Notes: generated by a model from the letters alone, not told the origin. 41,553 nucleotides of DNA from Magnetococcales bacterium (GCA_015228925.1 JADGCQ010000001.1:9116-50668); one strand, 5' to 3'. Shown: positions 29,601 through 39,876, counted from the first letter of the stretch. Program-made: numbers and translations.

Positions 29601-31731
29601 TATAAGTGGCAATAACCTTGATGGCCTTTCCGACCTGATTGGCGGCCAACACCCACGTATCTTCCGTAGCACCATCAATGTTCTTTCCATCCGCCTGCCA
29701 CTGATAGGTGACGGTACCCAATCCATCGGCATCCGCCAAAGTGTTACCCGCAATCAGTGTCTGTCCCTGAACGGCGTTACCCAGAATAAACACAGCACCA
29801 GTAGGAAGATCATTGATATTGGCGATCAGATCCGTTTTGTTGCTGGAGATTTTTTCCACCTGACCACGGACATCGGTAACGGTGGCCAAAACATCGATGA
29901 CTTTGCCCACCATACTTTCCGTCAAAGTCAAAGAACTCCCGGTTGCATCACGGATCTCCTTGCCATCCGCCTGCCATTGGTAAGTGATGGTACCCAATCC
30001 ATCGATATCGGCTAAAGTGCTGACAATAGACAGAATTTCATTCTGAACGAATATCCCGGAAACAGTAACCGAGCCAGAAACAGGGTAATTGACAACCGGT
30101 ATCGGTTCCGGTTCCGGCGTCGGTTCCGGTATCGGTTCCGGTTCCGGCGTCGGTTCCGGTTCCGGTGTCGGTTCCGGTTCCGGCGTCGGTTCCGGCGTCG
30201 GTTCCGGTTCCGGTTCCGGCGTCGGTTCCGGTTCCGGCGTCGGTTCCGGTGTCGGTTCCGGTTCCGGTGTCGGTTCCGGTGTCGGTTCCGGTTCCGGTGT
30301 TGGCTCAGATGGCTGTACGGATGGTAATTCGTTGGTTTGTTGCTTGGGTATTTTATTGACGACAAGTGCTTCCGAGGTCAGTTTTGGTTTGGCGACATCC
30401 GGCCCCGTGGCCCCAATCAACCCCCCCAGGGAGAGTTGGGCAGGGGCTTGTTTTGCGGATAAGGTAGTTCCGACATCTTGCGTCGCCACATTTTGACCAG
30501 CCAACACCCCTCCGGTTCCGATTAAATCGGCAAGACTGACAGTATCACCAGGTCCGCTTTCTTGATTATCGGGTGTCTCCGTAAGATCTTCATTCACCCC
30601 TTGTGCGTCGGTGGCAGCGTCACCTCCGCTTGCGGGTCTGCCTTCCCCTGGCGTTTCATTCCCTTCGGTTTTTGCTTGCGGTTCGTTGCCTGCGGCAGGA
30701 GATTCCACACCCTGATTACTCTGGGAATCCTGCGCATTCTCCCCCTGACGTTCCTCTTTGGCCTTACCAATGTCCAATTGTTGATTGATATGGTTCAGGA
30801 AGGTGGCAGGTGCTTTGAACACGGGCTGTGGAGCACCGGCACCAAAAGTTACCTGGGTGGCGGTTCCAGGTTCCACAAGGGTGACAGTCCCCTGTCCTTT
30901 GGCATCAGAGATATCCAAAATACCCGATGAATGAACGACGGTGGTTGATCCATCTTCCGTGACCTCTCCCGCGAGCTGACTGCCCCGAATACCAATCACC
31001 GCCGTTGGGGTTTTGATGGTTGAATGGTGTCCCGTATGCAGGCCAGAAATGGCACCACTTTCAAAACTAAAGATACCCCGGGTAATCGTCGCTTCAAAAC
31101 CTCCCAGTTTTTCGCTGGGATTGAAAATATACTTATCCAAAACCGCCTGAGACTGTTCACCCAATTGAAACGTAGTTCCATCAGGAAAAGTCAGTTTGAC
31201 CAATCCCCCTTTTTGTGTTTTCAGCACATCGCCCTTAAAAACGGCATCGCCCTCCTTGAGGGGTCGTTCCACACCATCGGCCCCCTTAGCGATGACCTCA
31301 CCCAACATTTCCGAAATCTTTCCAATGGGGGATCCGTGTGGTTTGGGAGGGGGTGCCTCAGAGGAGGTTGTGTCAGATTGTGCCGGTGAGGTCGTGTTCA
31401 TGGTTGGCCCTGCAACCATGGTGACCGCCGGGTTTGCGTTGACAACCAGGAGTGCGTGGACGGTTTCCGGCATCAGCAAAGCACCATTGGGTGCCATCAG
31501 GACAGGCGGAACCGATGCATCAAAATAGCCTTCAACCCGGAACGTAGCACCATCAGCACCTGTGATAACAAGATCACCATCCTCCCGCATGTAGCTTCCC
31601 TGAAGCAACATGGCCACATCTGGAATCGTAACCTCCGTTTCCAGGCCGGAAAGTTCCACACCACGGTCATGGTCCAATATTTTACCGGAAGAGAGGGTGA
31701 TCTGACCGGGAACAATGGGTTGTATGCTCAT
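26641..31731 (-). CDS. Giant FecR/Ig-like/VCBS surface protein
   Basis: The 1696-residue protein has no Sec signal peptide. Domains in order: N-terminal domain (1-110); FecR-like domain (about 145-285, [31 protein letters not shown]); acidic low-complexity linker; Pro-Glu-Thr repeat (about 476-546); three 92-residue Ig-like repeats with YQWQADG (about 555-825); a VCBS-like repeat ending [25 protein letters not shown]; and a cadherin/CSPG-like repeat. Further on is a beta-rich domain, then calcium-loop-like segments ([33 protein letters not shown]). Family knowledge points to type I secretion and an adhesin-like role. GGAG lies seven bases before the ATG. The 26520-26640 gap to the TPR gene shows no clear terminator. 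Confidence 0.88.
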   Translation of the reverse strand: MSIQPIVPGQITLSSGKILDHDRGVELSGLETEVTIPDVAMLLQGSYMREDGDLVITGADGATFRVEGYFDASVPPVLMAPNGALLMPETVHALLVVNANPAVTMVAGPTMNTTSPAQSDTTSSEAPPPKPHGSPIGKISEMLGEVIAKGADGVERPLKEGDAVFKGDVLKTQKGGLVKLTFPDGTTFQLGEQSQAVLDKYIFNPSEKLGGFEATITRGIFSFESGAISGLHTGHHSTIKTPTAVIGIRGSQLAGEVTEDGSTTVVHSSGILDISDAKGQGTVTLVEPGTATQVTFGAGAPQPVFKAPATFLNHINQQLDIGKAKEERQGENAQDSQSNQGVESPAAGNEPQAKTEGNETPGEGRPASGGDAATDAQGVNEDLTETPDNQESGPGDTVSLADLIGTGGVLAGQNVATQDVGTTLSAKQAPAQLSLGGLIGATGPDVAKPKLTSEALVVNKIPKQQTNELPSVQPSEPTPEPEPTPEPTPEPEPTPEPTPEPEPTPEPEPEPTPEPTPEPEPTPEPEPTPEPEPIPEPTPEPEPIPVVNYPVSGSVTVSGIFVQNEILSIVSTLADIDGLGTITYQWQADGKEIRDATGSSLTLTESMVGKVIDVLATVTDVRGQVEKISSNKTDLIANINDLPTGAVFILGNAVQGQTLIAGNTLADADGLGTVTYQWQADGKNIDGATEDTWVLAANQVGKAIKVIATYTDGHGTVESITSGATNPVTHVNTLPTGVVAISGTVIQGHTLTATNTLADVDGLGTIGYQWQADGIDITGATDDTLILGNALIDKTIRVVASYTDGFGVVESVVSQTTDSVVGIVIDPPSPSFTVDAISYVDTTGLDVFTQTDGTLLLANSSSGSITYGVIGGTSLNTTIGGVSYDLINEGIYGTLYLHAASGVYAFVPNDQAINSLLSNGVDSFSVTADDGTLTKTATLNINIAGANDTPVITNHGASLFNDGDVVISSAALVTTDVETLSALSLVYTLDASPGHGVLTKGGTTLEVGSTFTQADINSGIMWYTHDGGASTSDSFLFSLSDGSDTVSGQSFALEIAPSVTLTGAHHTKAGSEIFLGGNYIELGISSRGSFGTGGSKPTDFYGTSSHSNIGMSFDHDGFNQGIDSAIDFFLPGTPEERWTAGFKVGGTPHVGTNSQLSGGNDITILSITDHSAGNNLSATIAGTLDNALGISQTICFDVNANFFRNVVTLTNLSLSDTLDSVRFMRSFDPDNTVDQGGDFETINTIVYQESGRSLVQATSLPSDAYQTLTGTQASIFFYSDDARAQVATFPYSYYGPYIDGYGNDGFIIQNIYDPGVYESAPAAGTTYTVDQGISIAFDVGSLAPGASATFTYYTSLDNRDVGTALAGINAWGGDPLVLDLNGNGIELSSRQSDPFSFDMNADGVLDQTGWVAGGDGLLVMDRNGNGVIDDIREVFSEYFAPESTNGLTALASLDGNHDHRIDMQDAAFGNLQVWAADGALVGLDRLGITALTLTSQTVPHPTEVADNFIAELARFEKADGTTGLMVDVNMSYASGTGTPDADDPAATTLVDPFDATFEKQFIDFMNALTHPEQPVGTAHSGVETQGDESLNPNISFEEQFVNVMHWVMETQSAGTMSQEQIDQLHVMDMQQGQPSVQSIYGDLVEFYHHVITAQNDLGGDGAHLDGAIQGSPPLSLLNDFFDASGMADWNHPLPTS
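29250..30075 (-). repeat. Three tandem 276-bp (92-residue) Ig-like repeats
   Basis: The codons for YQWQADG recur at about 29972, 29696 and 29420, an exact 276-bp spacing. Each unit also carries a TLADxDGLGTI stretch just before and a TYTDGxGxVES stretch after. The units are homologous but clearly diverged, unlike the neighbouring minisatellite. Confidence 0.85.
30096..30302 (-). repeat. Pro-Glu-Thr minisatellite in the FecR-protein gene
   Basis: About 207 bp of GGTTCCGG-type units with lengths in multiples of 6 bp (mostly 12 and 18) encode about 70 residues of [11 protein letters not shown] on the minus strand. It forms a stiff extended linker between the FecR part and the Ig-like repeats. 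Unit gain or loss would stay in frame and alter linker length. Confidence 0.95.
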
Positions 31732-32102
31732 CGAAAACTCCGAAATTACCGCAATTTTCTTAGAATCAGCAGGATACTCCCATGGCCGAATGTTTCAGGG
31801 CATAATGCCCATTTCAAGGGCGATGGGTACATACCGCGACAGCCCATTGAGCAAAAACAAGGCCATCGCAGAAACAGACGTTTCTCACGAATAAATCAGT
31901 CAATCGTCCCTCGATCATACCAACAGGCCAGCCGATCGACCAGAAAATTCGGTTGAGCCGCATGAATAATCCATTTAAAATATCGCTTATTTGCTACAAA
32001 CACTGTCCTTGCAGTGAGGTTCACCATATTTTTCACGTAATCTCAGCGTAACCCCCCAAAAAAAAGGCCACCCGAAGGTGACCTTTAAGTATTTGTTTTC
32101 AC
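31732..32102. other. Intergenic region between the giant gene and the tRNA fragment
   Basis: No gene is supported in these 371 bases. The region must hold the promoter of the giant FecR gene, but no clear -35/-10 pair was seen. Its right end holds the terminator listed at 32058-32086. Confidence 0.5.
32058..32086 (-). terminator. Rho-independent terminator downstream of tRNA-Arg
   Basis: On the minus strand, AAGGTCACC (32077-32085) pairs with GGTGGCCTT (32064-32072) around a TTCG tetraloop, with one G-T pair, followed by an eight-base T run (32058-32065). It lies 17 bases beyond the CCA end of the tRNA fragment, so it is the original terminator of that tRNA gene. Confidence 0.9.
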
Positions 32103-32149
32103 TGGCGTCCCCGGCGCGATTTGAACGCACGGCCTACGGATTAGGAATC
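32103..32149 (-). tRNA. 3' fragment of tRNA-Arg(CCT); attachment-site half
   Basis: Read on the minus strand, the segment contains the anticodon loop TTCCTAA (anticodon CCT), the 3' anticodon stem TCCGT, a T-arm (GTGCG TTCAAAT CGCGC), the acceptor 3' strand CGGGGAC, a discriminator G and an encoded CCA. The 5' half is absent: no GTCCCCG acceptor strand or D-arm lies in the next 80 bases, and the 5' anticodon stem is imperfect. CGGGGAC is the acceptor strand usual for tRNA-Arg(CCT). The fragment is what site-specific integration into a tRNA 3' half leaves at one junction. It is not a functional tRNA. Confidence 0.85.
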
Positions 32150-34531
<2,382 letters not shown>

Positions 34532-34544
34532 GAGTGAAATTAAA

Positions 34545-35525
34545 ATGAACGAATGCTCTTGCTACTATGACGGGCCAATGCCGTCGTTCTACAGAAGCGA
34601 ACCAGTGACAGCAAGAAAAACACACATTTGCTGCGAGTGTCGCCGTGAGATTAAACGTGGGGAAATATACATGAGTGCTGCTGGTGTGTGGGAGGGCGAC
34701 TTTGAAACTTTCAAAACTTGCCATATCTGCTCCGCTATTATAGAGCAGTTAAACTTATGTATGGGCCATGGTTCAATGAAAGAAGAAATCGAAAACAGTT
34801 TTGATGATCTGGAAGAATTTGTAGGCAGGGAAATGTATCTCTTCATCCAGTTTTGGATTTATAGGAAACCAAAAATTGATTGTGTTCATTGCAATGGAGA
34901 AGGTGGAATAGATTTAGAGGAAGATTGCCTGATGTGCGGTGGGACGGGTAGGTGGCATTATAAAATGGATCATGTGTTGTTTAAGCCGGAAACATATAGA
35001 ATTAAAATGAACTTGGTAGATTTATGCGCAAATTATCCATCTGAATTGGCAAGGTCCATGGTGGCTTATGATGAATTCGGAGCGCATAGGGATTCACTTT
35101 ATGTCATCAGGCACGGAGGGATGAAAAACTTGCGAGGGGCAAATCTAGCTGGGACAAATTTACGTGACGCAGAATTGCATGATGCTGATTTACGATTAGC
35201 CAACTTTTCTATGGCTAATTTAAGATTTGCTAATTTTACCAAAGCGGATGTTCGTGGTGCAGTTTTTGATGGAGCCGATATAACTTATGCCAATTTTACG
35301 GGGACAGTTGGCATAAATTCCGTTTTCCCTGCTGTTCGTATCTCTGGCTGCTGGGTACATATGATCGATCATGGTGCTTACCCAATGTTCCATATTGGTG
35401 ATTTCTGGGGCGATTATGCGTCTGCAATAGATTATGTTTCAGCAGAATTTGCCAAAGAAAAAGAAGTGTACATTGACGCGATCAACACTCTCAATAACTC
35501 TTTCAGGCCGTTGGAGATGCAATGA
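34545..35525 (+). CDS. Zinc-ribbon/pentapeptide-repeat fusion protein
   Basis: The 326-residue protein has three parts. The first (about 10-70) has two CxxC-type pairs in HICCECRREIKRGEIYMSA and FKTCHICSAI, a zinc-ribbon pattern seen in small phage proteins. The second (about 118-150) has DnaJ-like CVHCNGEGG and CLMCGGTGR. The third (about 195-270) is a pentapeptide-repeat block (NLRGANLAGTNLRDAELHDADL...), which forms a right-handed quadrilateral helix. The fusion is not one I recognise and no function can be assigned; pentapeptide proteins include DNA mimics that act on gyrase. ATG 34545 has GGAG upstream, 14 bases after ligA. The sequence is more AT-rich than ligA. It overlaps the next gene as ATGA. 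Confidence 0.75.
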   Translation: MNECSCYYDGPMPSFYRSEPVTARKTHICCECRREIKRGEIYMSAAGVWEGDFETFKTCHICSAIIEQLNLCMGHGSMKEEIENSFDDLEEFVGREMYLFIQFWIYRKPKIDCVHCNGEGGIDLEEDCLMCGGTGRWHYKMDHVLFKPETYRIKMNLVDLCANYPSELARSMVAYDEFGAHRDSLYVIRHGGMKNLRGANLAGTNLRDAELHDADLRLANFSMANLRFANFTKADVRGAVFDGADITYANFTGTVGINSVFPAVRISGCWVHMIDHGAYPMFHIGDFWGDYASAIDYVSAEFAKEKEVYIDAINTLNNSFRPLEMQ

Positions 35526-35872
35526 ACGTAACTATACAAGGGCAAAGGTTTGACACGTCCACGGCCTTACTCATTGGGGAAGCTGAAAGAATCAATGAGT
35601 GTTTTTTTTCTTGGAGTGCCGGGTTGTATAGGACGCCACGGAGCAAAGTGTATTTTTTGGCGGGGAAAGGTGGTCTTCTTACTCGGTGGGCAAATGCTGA
35701 GAGAATTTTACCAATCACAAATGAAGATGCACTAAAGTGGGCCAAGGCTTATTTGAGTGAGAAACAGGTCAAAACGGTTTTTGATCACTTATGGAACTTG
35801 ATGAAGTTGGATTTTGAAAGTAAAATACCAAAAATTCCGCAGGAAGGACAAATAAGATGCGTCAGATCGTAG
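35522..35872 (+). CDS. Hypothetical element protein
   Basis: The 116-residue soluble protein (MNVTIQGQRFDT...) is not recognised. It has an aromatic-rich first half and a helical second half (NEDALKWAKAYLSEKQVKTVFDHLW). It overlaps the pentapeptide gene by 4 nt (ATGA) and the NrdJb-like gene by 16 nt, so these three are likely translationally coupled. AT-rich codon use matches its upstream neighbour. Confidence 0.65.
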   Translation: MNVTIQGQRFDTSTALLIGEAERINECFFSWSAGLYRTPRSKVYFLAGKGGLLTRWANAERILPITNEDALKWAKAYLSEKQVKTVFDHLWNLMKLDFESKIPKIPQEGQIRCVRS

Positions 35873-36474
35873 CATCAAAAATAGTCAAATGTGAAGTTGT
35901 AGACAATGCAAAGCCAGGTACGGAAACCCCATGCGCCGAAATCCATCAGATCCAACCATTACTGAAACGCCCGAAAGACCTTGAAGGCTTCACTTACAAA
36001 GTGAGAACCCCGTTGTCTGAGGCTGCATTGTATATCACGATCAACGACATCATTGTTAATGGCAAAAAACGTCCGTTTGAGATTTTCATCAATTCCAAGA
36101 ATATGGAAAATTTCGCCTGGATTGTCGCTTTGACCCGGATTCTATCGGCTGTTTTCCGGCATGGTGGCGACGCCACTTTTCTTGTTGATGAGTTGCGTTC
36201 GGTCTTTGATCCGAGGGGTGGGTATTTCCAGCCGGGTGGCAAGTACATGCCAAGCCTGGTTGCTGAAATCGGGGAGTGCATCGAAAATCATATGATTAAA
36301 ATTGGTATGATCGAACCCATGGAGGTGACGCCGGAACTGGCCGCTAAACGGGAAGAGGCTAAGACGAAGGGTGTTACGGGGGGCAGTCAATGTCCAAAAT
36401 GCAACCAGATGACGGTCGTGAAGCTGGACGGGTGCGATACCTGCCTGGATTGCGGGTACTCAAAATGCGGCTAA
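35857..36474 (+). CDS. nrdJb: NrdJb-like C-terminal part of class II ribonucleotide reductase
   Basis: The 205-residue protein closely resembles the C-terminal segment of B12-dependent (class II) ribonucleotide reductase, encoded separately as NrdJb in some bacteria. Diagnostic stretches are LEGFTYKVRTPLSEAALY, ITINDIIVNGKKRPFEIFI, SKNMENFAWIVALTRILSAV, RHGGDATFLVDEL, VFDPRGGYFQPGGKYMPS and LVAEIGECIENHM. The tail CPKCNQ...CDTCLDCGYSKCG has the cysteine pairs that recycle the active site or bind zinc. The catalytic NrdJa part is not in the visible part of the element. It may pair with a host or element NrdJa, or act on the host enzyme. The start overlaps the upstream gene by 16 nt. Confidence 0.85.
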   Translation: MRQIVASKIVKCEVVDNAKPGTETPCAEIHQIQPLLKRPKDLEGFTYKVRTPLSEAALYITINDIIVNGKKRPFEIFINSKNMENFAWIVALTRILSAVFRHGGDATFLVDELRSVFDPRGGYFQPGGKYMPSLVAEIGECIENHMIKIGMIEPMEVTPELAAKREEAKTKGVTGGSQCPKCNQMTVVKLDGCDTCLDCGYSKCG

Positions 36475-36513
36475 AAATCGAATGGTGTGGAAGTCAAAAT
36501 AGGATAGGAAATC

Positions 36514-36822
36514 ATGAGAACCAAAAGAAACCCGATCAACGCTTGTGATTGTGATTGGTTCCCACCACTCAATGAATTTTACAATGCACCCCGCTACTTT
36601 TCGCGTAGGGATGCAGAACAGGCAGCAAAGATCATGGGAATTGGGGCGGGCAACGTGCTTAAAATAGCTTTCCGTTTTGAGACCGTCTGGATGGTTGGAC
36701 TTATCCAGTCTCACCCGGAAGTAAATGCCGGAGTTGTCCAGGATGTGCTGCGTCTGCCGATGGAATCGTTCACTGGCGACAAGCGCGATGTCGCCACATT
36801 CAGGAAGGTGAGGCGGGGATAG
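36514..36822 (+). CDS. Hypothetical element protein, tandem paralogue 1
   Basis: The 102-residue protein is not recognised by family. It is a clear paralogue of the next gene: both share WYP/WFP...N, APRY, RRDAEQAAK, a central hydrophobic strand with ETVWMVG/EIVWMVG, and an almost identical C-terminus (AGVVQDVLRLPM...SFTGDKR...VATFRK). The Shine-Dalgarno leader ATAGGAAATC is also shared in modified form. The CDCDW near the N-terminus is unique to this copy. Confidence 0.65.
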   Translation: MRTKRNPINACDCDWFPPLNEFYNAPRYFSRRDAEQAAKIMGIGAGNVLKIAFRFETVWMVGLIQSHPEVNAGVVQDVLRLPMESFTGDKRDVATFRKVRRG

Positions 36823-36832
36823 ATAGGCAATC

Positions 36833-37147
36833 ATGATAACCACAACAAAAATCATCGACTATCTTGAGGATTGGTATCCACGCCTTAACGGGTTCGACGG
36901 CGCACCCCGCTACTCTACACGCCGGGATGCGGAACAGGCAGCTAAGAGCATGGAATTGAGTATATCCAGCGTGGTTCGGATCATTTTCCTGTTTGAAATC
37001 GTCTGGATGGTCGGGACTGTAGATTCTCAACCGAGCGAAATTGCCGGAGTTGTCCAGGATGTGCTGCGTCTGCCGATGTCATCATTCACAGGCGACAAGC
37101 GCAATGTCGCCACATTCAGAAAGTTCAGAGATGTAAGGCTGGGATAG
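36833..37147 (+). CDS. Hypothetical element protein, tandem paralogue 2
   Basis: The 104-residue protein is the second copy of the tandem duplication, starting 319 bases after the first. The N-terminal third differs while the last 35 codons are nearly identical at DNA level. That suggests either a recent duplication with fast change at the front, or gene conversion of the end. Its leader ATAGGCAATC resembles that of copy 1. Confidence 0.65.
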   Translation: MITTTKIIDYLEDWYPRLNGFDGAPRYSTRRDAEQAAKSMELSISSVVRIIFLFEIVWMVGTVDSQPSEIAGVVQDVLRLPMSSFTGDKRNVATFRKFRDVRLG

Positions 37148-37270
37148 CCGGAGTGGTGTGACACCTGCTCAAAATGCGGATGATCGGACGGCAACTCTGG
37201 TTTTTCGTATCGATCCGGATCACCGAATCTCTCCAATAACATCTATCAGGCTTAGGCTCAGGAGTCGAAC

Positions 37271-37549
37271 ATGTACGGAATACGCATCTCAATCATATGG
37301 ACACTCACAGACGGCGACCACGGCTTCACGTTTTGGTATGAAACGCCTGATGCGCCTGGAGCCGACGATATAATGGATGAAGAAATCCGCCAATATCTCG
37401 CCTTAACCAGTGACGATGCCACAGAACCAGAACGAAGCAAGAGCCGGGTGTACGCCATTGATGAGGATGGCAACATGGAAGAATCACAACCTGCCGATGG
37501 CGCAGTCTACGACCTTGAAAAGTTTCTGGTTGGGCATGGCATGTTTTAA
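37271..37549 (+). CDS. Hypothetical element protein (acidic)
   Basis: The 92-residue acidic protein (MYGIRISIIWTLTDGDHG...) begins with a short beta strand and has a Glu/Asp-rich middle (DAPGADDIMDEEI, DEDGNMEES). No family is recognised. A good CAGGAG ribosome-binding site lies eight bases before the ATG, which supports this frame over the overlapping one starting at 37158. Confidence 0.6.
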   Translation: MYGIRISIIWTLTDGDHGFTFWYETPDAPGADDIMDEEIRQYLALTSDDATEPERSKSRVYAIDEDGNMEESQPADGAVYDLEKFLVGHGMF

Positions 37550-37587
37550 ACCCATACTCCAGGCAACCTCCGAAAATCGGTGCCAAA

Positions 37588-37809
37588 ATGAAGATGAAAA
37601 ATACACTTACAGATGAGCAAGTTTATCGTTCGTTGAAAAGGCTGGAGCAAGGGTGGCCATCACATTTATGGCTCTATTCGGCTGACGGCGTGTTACATGT
37701 CATGCGTACAGATGAAGACGGAAAACGGGTGGTTTGCCCTGGTGATGAATTTGATCCTGAATACATCGCACGATCTTTTCGCATTCCATCGGACGGGGGG
37801 GACTGGTGA
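37588..37809 (+). CDS. Small hypothetical element protein
   Basis: The 73-residue protein (MKMKNTLTDEQVYRSLKRL...) has a helical N-terminus and a beta-rich C-terminus (LWLYSADGVLHVMRTDEDGKRVV). It has no clear ribosome-binding site, and no family is recognised. It follows the previous gene by 38 bases on the same strand. Confidence 0.5.
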   Translation: MKMKNTLTDEQVYRSLKRLEQGWPSHLWLYSADGVLHVMRTDEDGKRVVCPGDEFDPEYIARSFRIPSDGGDW

Positions 37810-37895
37810 CGGGGAAGCCTGGGAAACTAAGCAGAGAGTCTGTGATCGGTTGACCGGGAATATGTCGGGAAATTATCGGAGAATGTGGAATAAAA

Positions 37896-38153
37896 ATGAA
37901 TATTCCTGCGCTAAATAGCATCGACACCGGGTATCTGGCAAAGATCCTGGCAACCATGGCCAGAGCCGGGCTGGCTCTGGATGAGAACGCCAAGTGTGAA
38001 GTCAGAGATGACATCTTGGCGGGTATCTATGTCACAGTTTCCGGTGGTTGGACCGTCTTCTGCCGCCGGAGAGATGGTGCCGTCATGTGGAAATGCCCGG
38101 ATGGAAAGGTGCGAAAAACCTGTCCATGGGCGAGGAAAGCAATTTCTTTGTGA
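37896..38153 (+). CDS. Small hypothetical element protein
   Basis: The 85-residue protein (MNIPALNSIDTGYLAKILATM...) pairs an Ala-rich helix with a beta-rich half ending in basic residues (WKCPDGKVRKTCPWARK). GGAGAATG precedes the start at a somewhat long distance. It is the last plus-strand gene before the converging dcd gene, 33 bases away. Confidence 0.55.
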   Translation: MNIPALNSIDTGYLAKILATMARAGLALDENAKCEVRDDILAGIYVTVSGGWTVFCRRRDGAVMWKCPDGKVRKTCPWARKAISL

Positions 38154-38186
38154 GTTGCCGACCCGGTATTAGGTCTCAATCCCCTT

Positions 38187-38813
38187 TCAGGCGGGGCTTG
38201 TAGTCTTCGCCATTTTGCAAAAATCCTGTTCAATCCGGCTCGCCACCGGGGAATCTTGGCCATGGTATTTTGCCCCAGGCTTGGAACCGTAAGGCAGTGA
38301 TGACGGACTTGATAACCCCTCAAACGAGATGGCCCCAATTCTGAGACCGGGTGCCAGGGCAAGCGTCAGTGGTCCAGCGTTGAAAAACTCCAGGGTGATT
38401 TTACCGTTCCAACCCGGATCAATGGCAAAGGCCGTGATGTGGATCATCAATCCGAGCCTTGCCAAGCTGGACCTGCCATCCAGCCAGCCAACCATATCGT
38501 TTGGGATCTTTACTCTCTCCTTGGTGATGCCGAGCGCAAACGCTCCGGGTGGCAAACAGAACCTCCCGTGATCCTCAACAATGGTGGTCTCCATACCATC
38601 CTGTGCGTTGAATGCCGAGTGGTCATGGATTGCATGGCGGTTAAGATCCATAAGGTCGTAATACATCGGATCTTTCTGTCTGATTATTTTGAACGTGTTA
38701 CCTAATGTCAGGTCCACAGAGAAAGATCCAAAGCATTCAATTGCTGGCATTGGATCAATCTCAATCAACCCTGCCGTCATGGCAAACTTAACGTCCTGAT
38801 CTGACAATCTCAT
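38187..38813 (-). CDS. dcd: dCTP deaminase
   Basis: Dcd deaminates dCTP to dUTP, feeding dTTP synthesis. The 208-residue protein has the family motifs SFSVDLTLGN, LPPGAFALGITKERVKIP, the active-site run GRSSLARLGLMIHITAFAID-PGWNGKITLEFFN, and the C-terminal ISFEGLSSPSSLPYG...AKYHGQDSPVASRIEQD. It is slightly longer than usual at the C-terminus. The ATG overlaps the stop of the ParB-like gene by 4 nt (ATGA), so the two are coupled. Phages often carry dcd to shift host dNTP pools or as part of modified-base pathways. Confidence 0.93.
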   Translation of the reverse strand: MRLSDQDVKFAMTAGLIEIDPMPAIECFGSFSVDLTLGNTFKIIRQKDPMYYDLMDLNRHAIHDHSAFNAQDGMETTIVEDHGRFCLPPGAFALGITKERVKIPNDMVGWLDGRSSLARLGLMIHITAFAIDPGWNGKITLEFFNAGPLTLALAPGLRIGAISFEGLSSPSSLPYGSKPGAKYHGQDSPVASRIEQDFCKMAKTTSPA

Positions 38814-39493
38814 GTCGTCACTCGATCAGGAACACGATCATCCGCATGATCAGGAACACGATCAAATGCAGGGTTTGTCCTTTTACGCTGCGTTTGCACG
38901 CCCTCGAAAACAGCATTGAAGTCCCGGAACAACTCTTTGTAATTGTGCGGATTGCGGTATGTTTTCTTCACAAAGTTGTCTGGCAGTTCATCCAACTCAA
39001 CAACGCCATCCCATCCATTTTCCACCGGATGGGCGTAGTATGGGTATTCTGCTGGAACACCAGTGGCCAGGACTATATTGATCTTTTGTCCAAACCGCCT
39101 GGCTGCATAAACCCGGTGCATCCCATCGTTGATCAGCATCACGGGCTTTCCATTTTCAATCGAAACTTCTACCACGGGTGGAATCAGCGGGATCGGACCT
39201 TCATCAACGTCCTGGTTTATGTGATCTTTCTTCCAGAAAAAAAGACCACCATTCAACTGAAAAATGTTGATGCCTCTCTGTCTGAATTGCAGATAAAGAT
39301 TGGAAATCCTCATGAAATTTTCACGGAGGACATACCGCTGCGCCGGGACGAGCAAATTCGTGTCCACCTGTTGGATCAATTCAAGATTGGCTTTTTCGTA
39401 GATCAACGGCTGTGAGTGACCTTTCAACCGAGTTTTACAAAGCCTGGATGAGAGTTCGGCTTCACAAAACAATTTAATATCGGTGATTATCAT
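38810..39493 (-). CDS. ParB/Srx-fold-like hypothetical protein
   Basis: The 227-residue protein has a central stretch LINDGMHRVYAARRFG preceded by a beta strand (VVEVSIENGKPVM). This resembles the DGxHR motif of ParB N-terminal/sulfiredoxin-like domains, which bind nucleotides (CTP or ATP). The match is short and by eye. The C-terminal tail is a charged repeat (DRVPDHADDRVPDRV). GGAGTG lies five bases before ATG 39493. It is coupled to dcd by a 4-nt overlap, so a nucleotide-linked role is possible. Confidence 0.55.
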   Translation of the reverse strand: MIITDIKLFCEAELSSRLCKTRLKGHSQPLIYEKANLELIQQVDTNLLVPAQRYVLRENFMRISNLYLQFRQRGINIFQLNGGLFFWKKDHINQDVDEGPIPLIPPVVEVSIENGKPVMLINDGMHRVYAARRFGQKINIVLATGVPAEYPYYAHPVENGWDGVVELDELPDNFVKKTYRNPHNYKELFRDFNAVFEGVQTQRKRTNPAFDRVPDHADDRVPDRVTT

Positions 39494-39557
39494 TTTTCAC
39501 TCCAATATTTCTTTAGCCAGTATTGATTCAAAAGAACGCCTTCCGAACGGCGTATAA

Positions 39558-39767
39558 TCAAAATTTACCGTCCAACAATCTCCACATAGCAAAGGCCAGC
39601 ACACCCGATAAAAACCCTGATATACAAGTTGGGATCAATGCGAACATTAGATCCACAGCCTTATCTAGGTTGTCTTTTTTTGTCTGACATGCCGTTAAAT
39701 ACAGGCAGCAACGGCATGGATCGTTTTCAGTGGTTGCAGATTCTTTATCGTAACGATTTGTTACCAT
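39558..39767 (-). CDS. Small single-span membrane protein
   Basis: The 69-residue product has a Cys-rich N-terminus (DPCRCCLYLTACQ) and one hydrophobic segment near residues 42-65 (MFALIPTCISGFLSGVLAFAMW). No clear family. The ribosome-binding site is weak (TAGAGA), but a promoter-like sequence lies upstream. Small one-span proteins are common in phage moron and lysis regions, yet nothing else supports lysis here. Confidence 0.4.
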   Translation of the reverse strand: MVTNRYDKESATTENDPCRCCLYLTACQTKKDNLDKAVDLMFALIPTCISGFLSGVLAFAMWRLLDGKF

Positions 39768-39848
39768 TGTTATCTCTAAGTTTGTTTTTGTTTTGTTTGC
39801 TTAACGTGCAAGGCAAAACCACCCCAACCGCTTTGAAAAAGAAACAGC

Positions 39849-39876
39849 ATCGTACCATGTAGATTTTTGGCGTCAA
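39849..39876 (-). promoter_or_regulatory. Candidate promoter for the leftward dcd transcript
   Basis: On the minus strand, TTGACG (39871-39876) and TACGAT (39849-39854) are spaced by 16 bases, close to the sigma-70 consensus. It reads toward the small membrane protein, the ParB-like gene and dcd. The -35 box overlaps the end of a tandem direct repeat, which suggests repressor control. Confidence 0.5.

Noticed and set aside
30096-30302. CRISPR-like appearance of regular short repeats
   Set aside because: Units are 12-18 bp with no unique spacers and are in frame inside a coding sequence.
30089-30496. Gly-Ser-Val repeat frame on the plus strand
   Set aside because: It is an artefact of reading the Pro-Glu-Thr minisatellite on the other strand.
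37158-37373. Plus-strand 71-codon frame
   Set aside because: It overlaps the better-supported gene at 37271, which has a good CAGGAG site, and its composition is Arg/Ser-rich like an out-of-frame reading.
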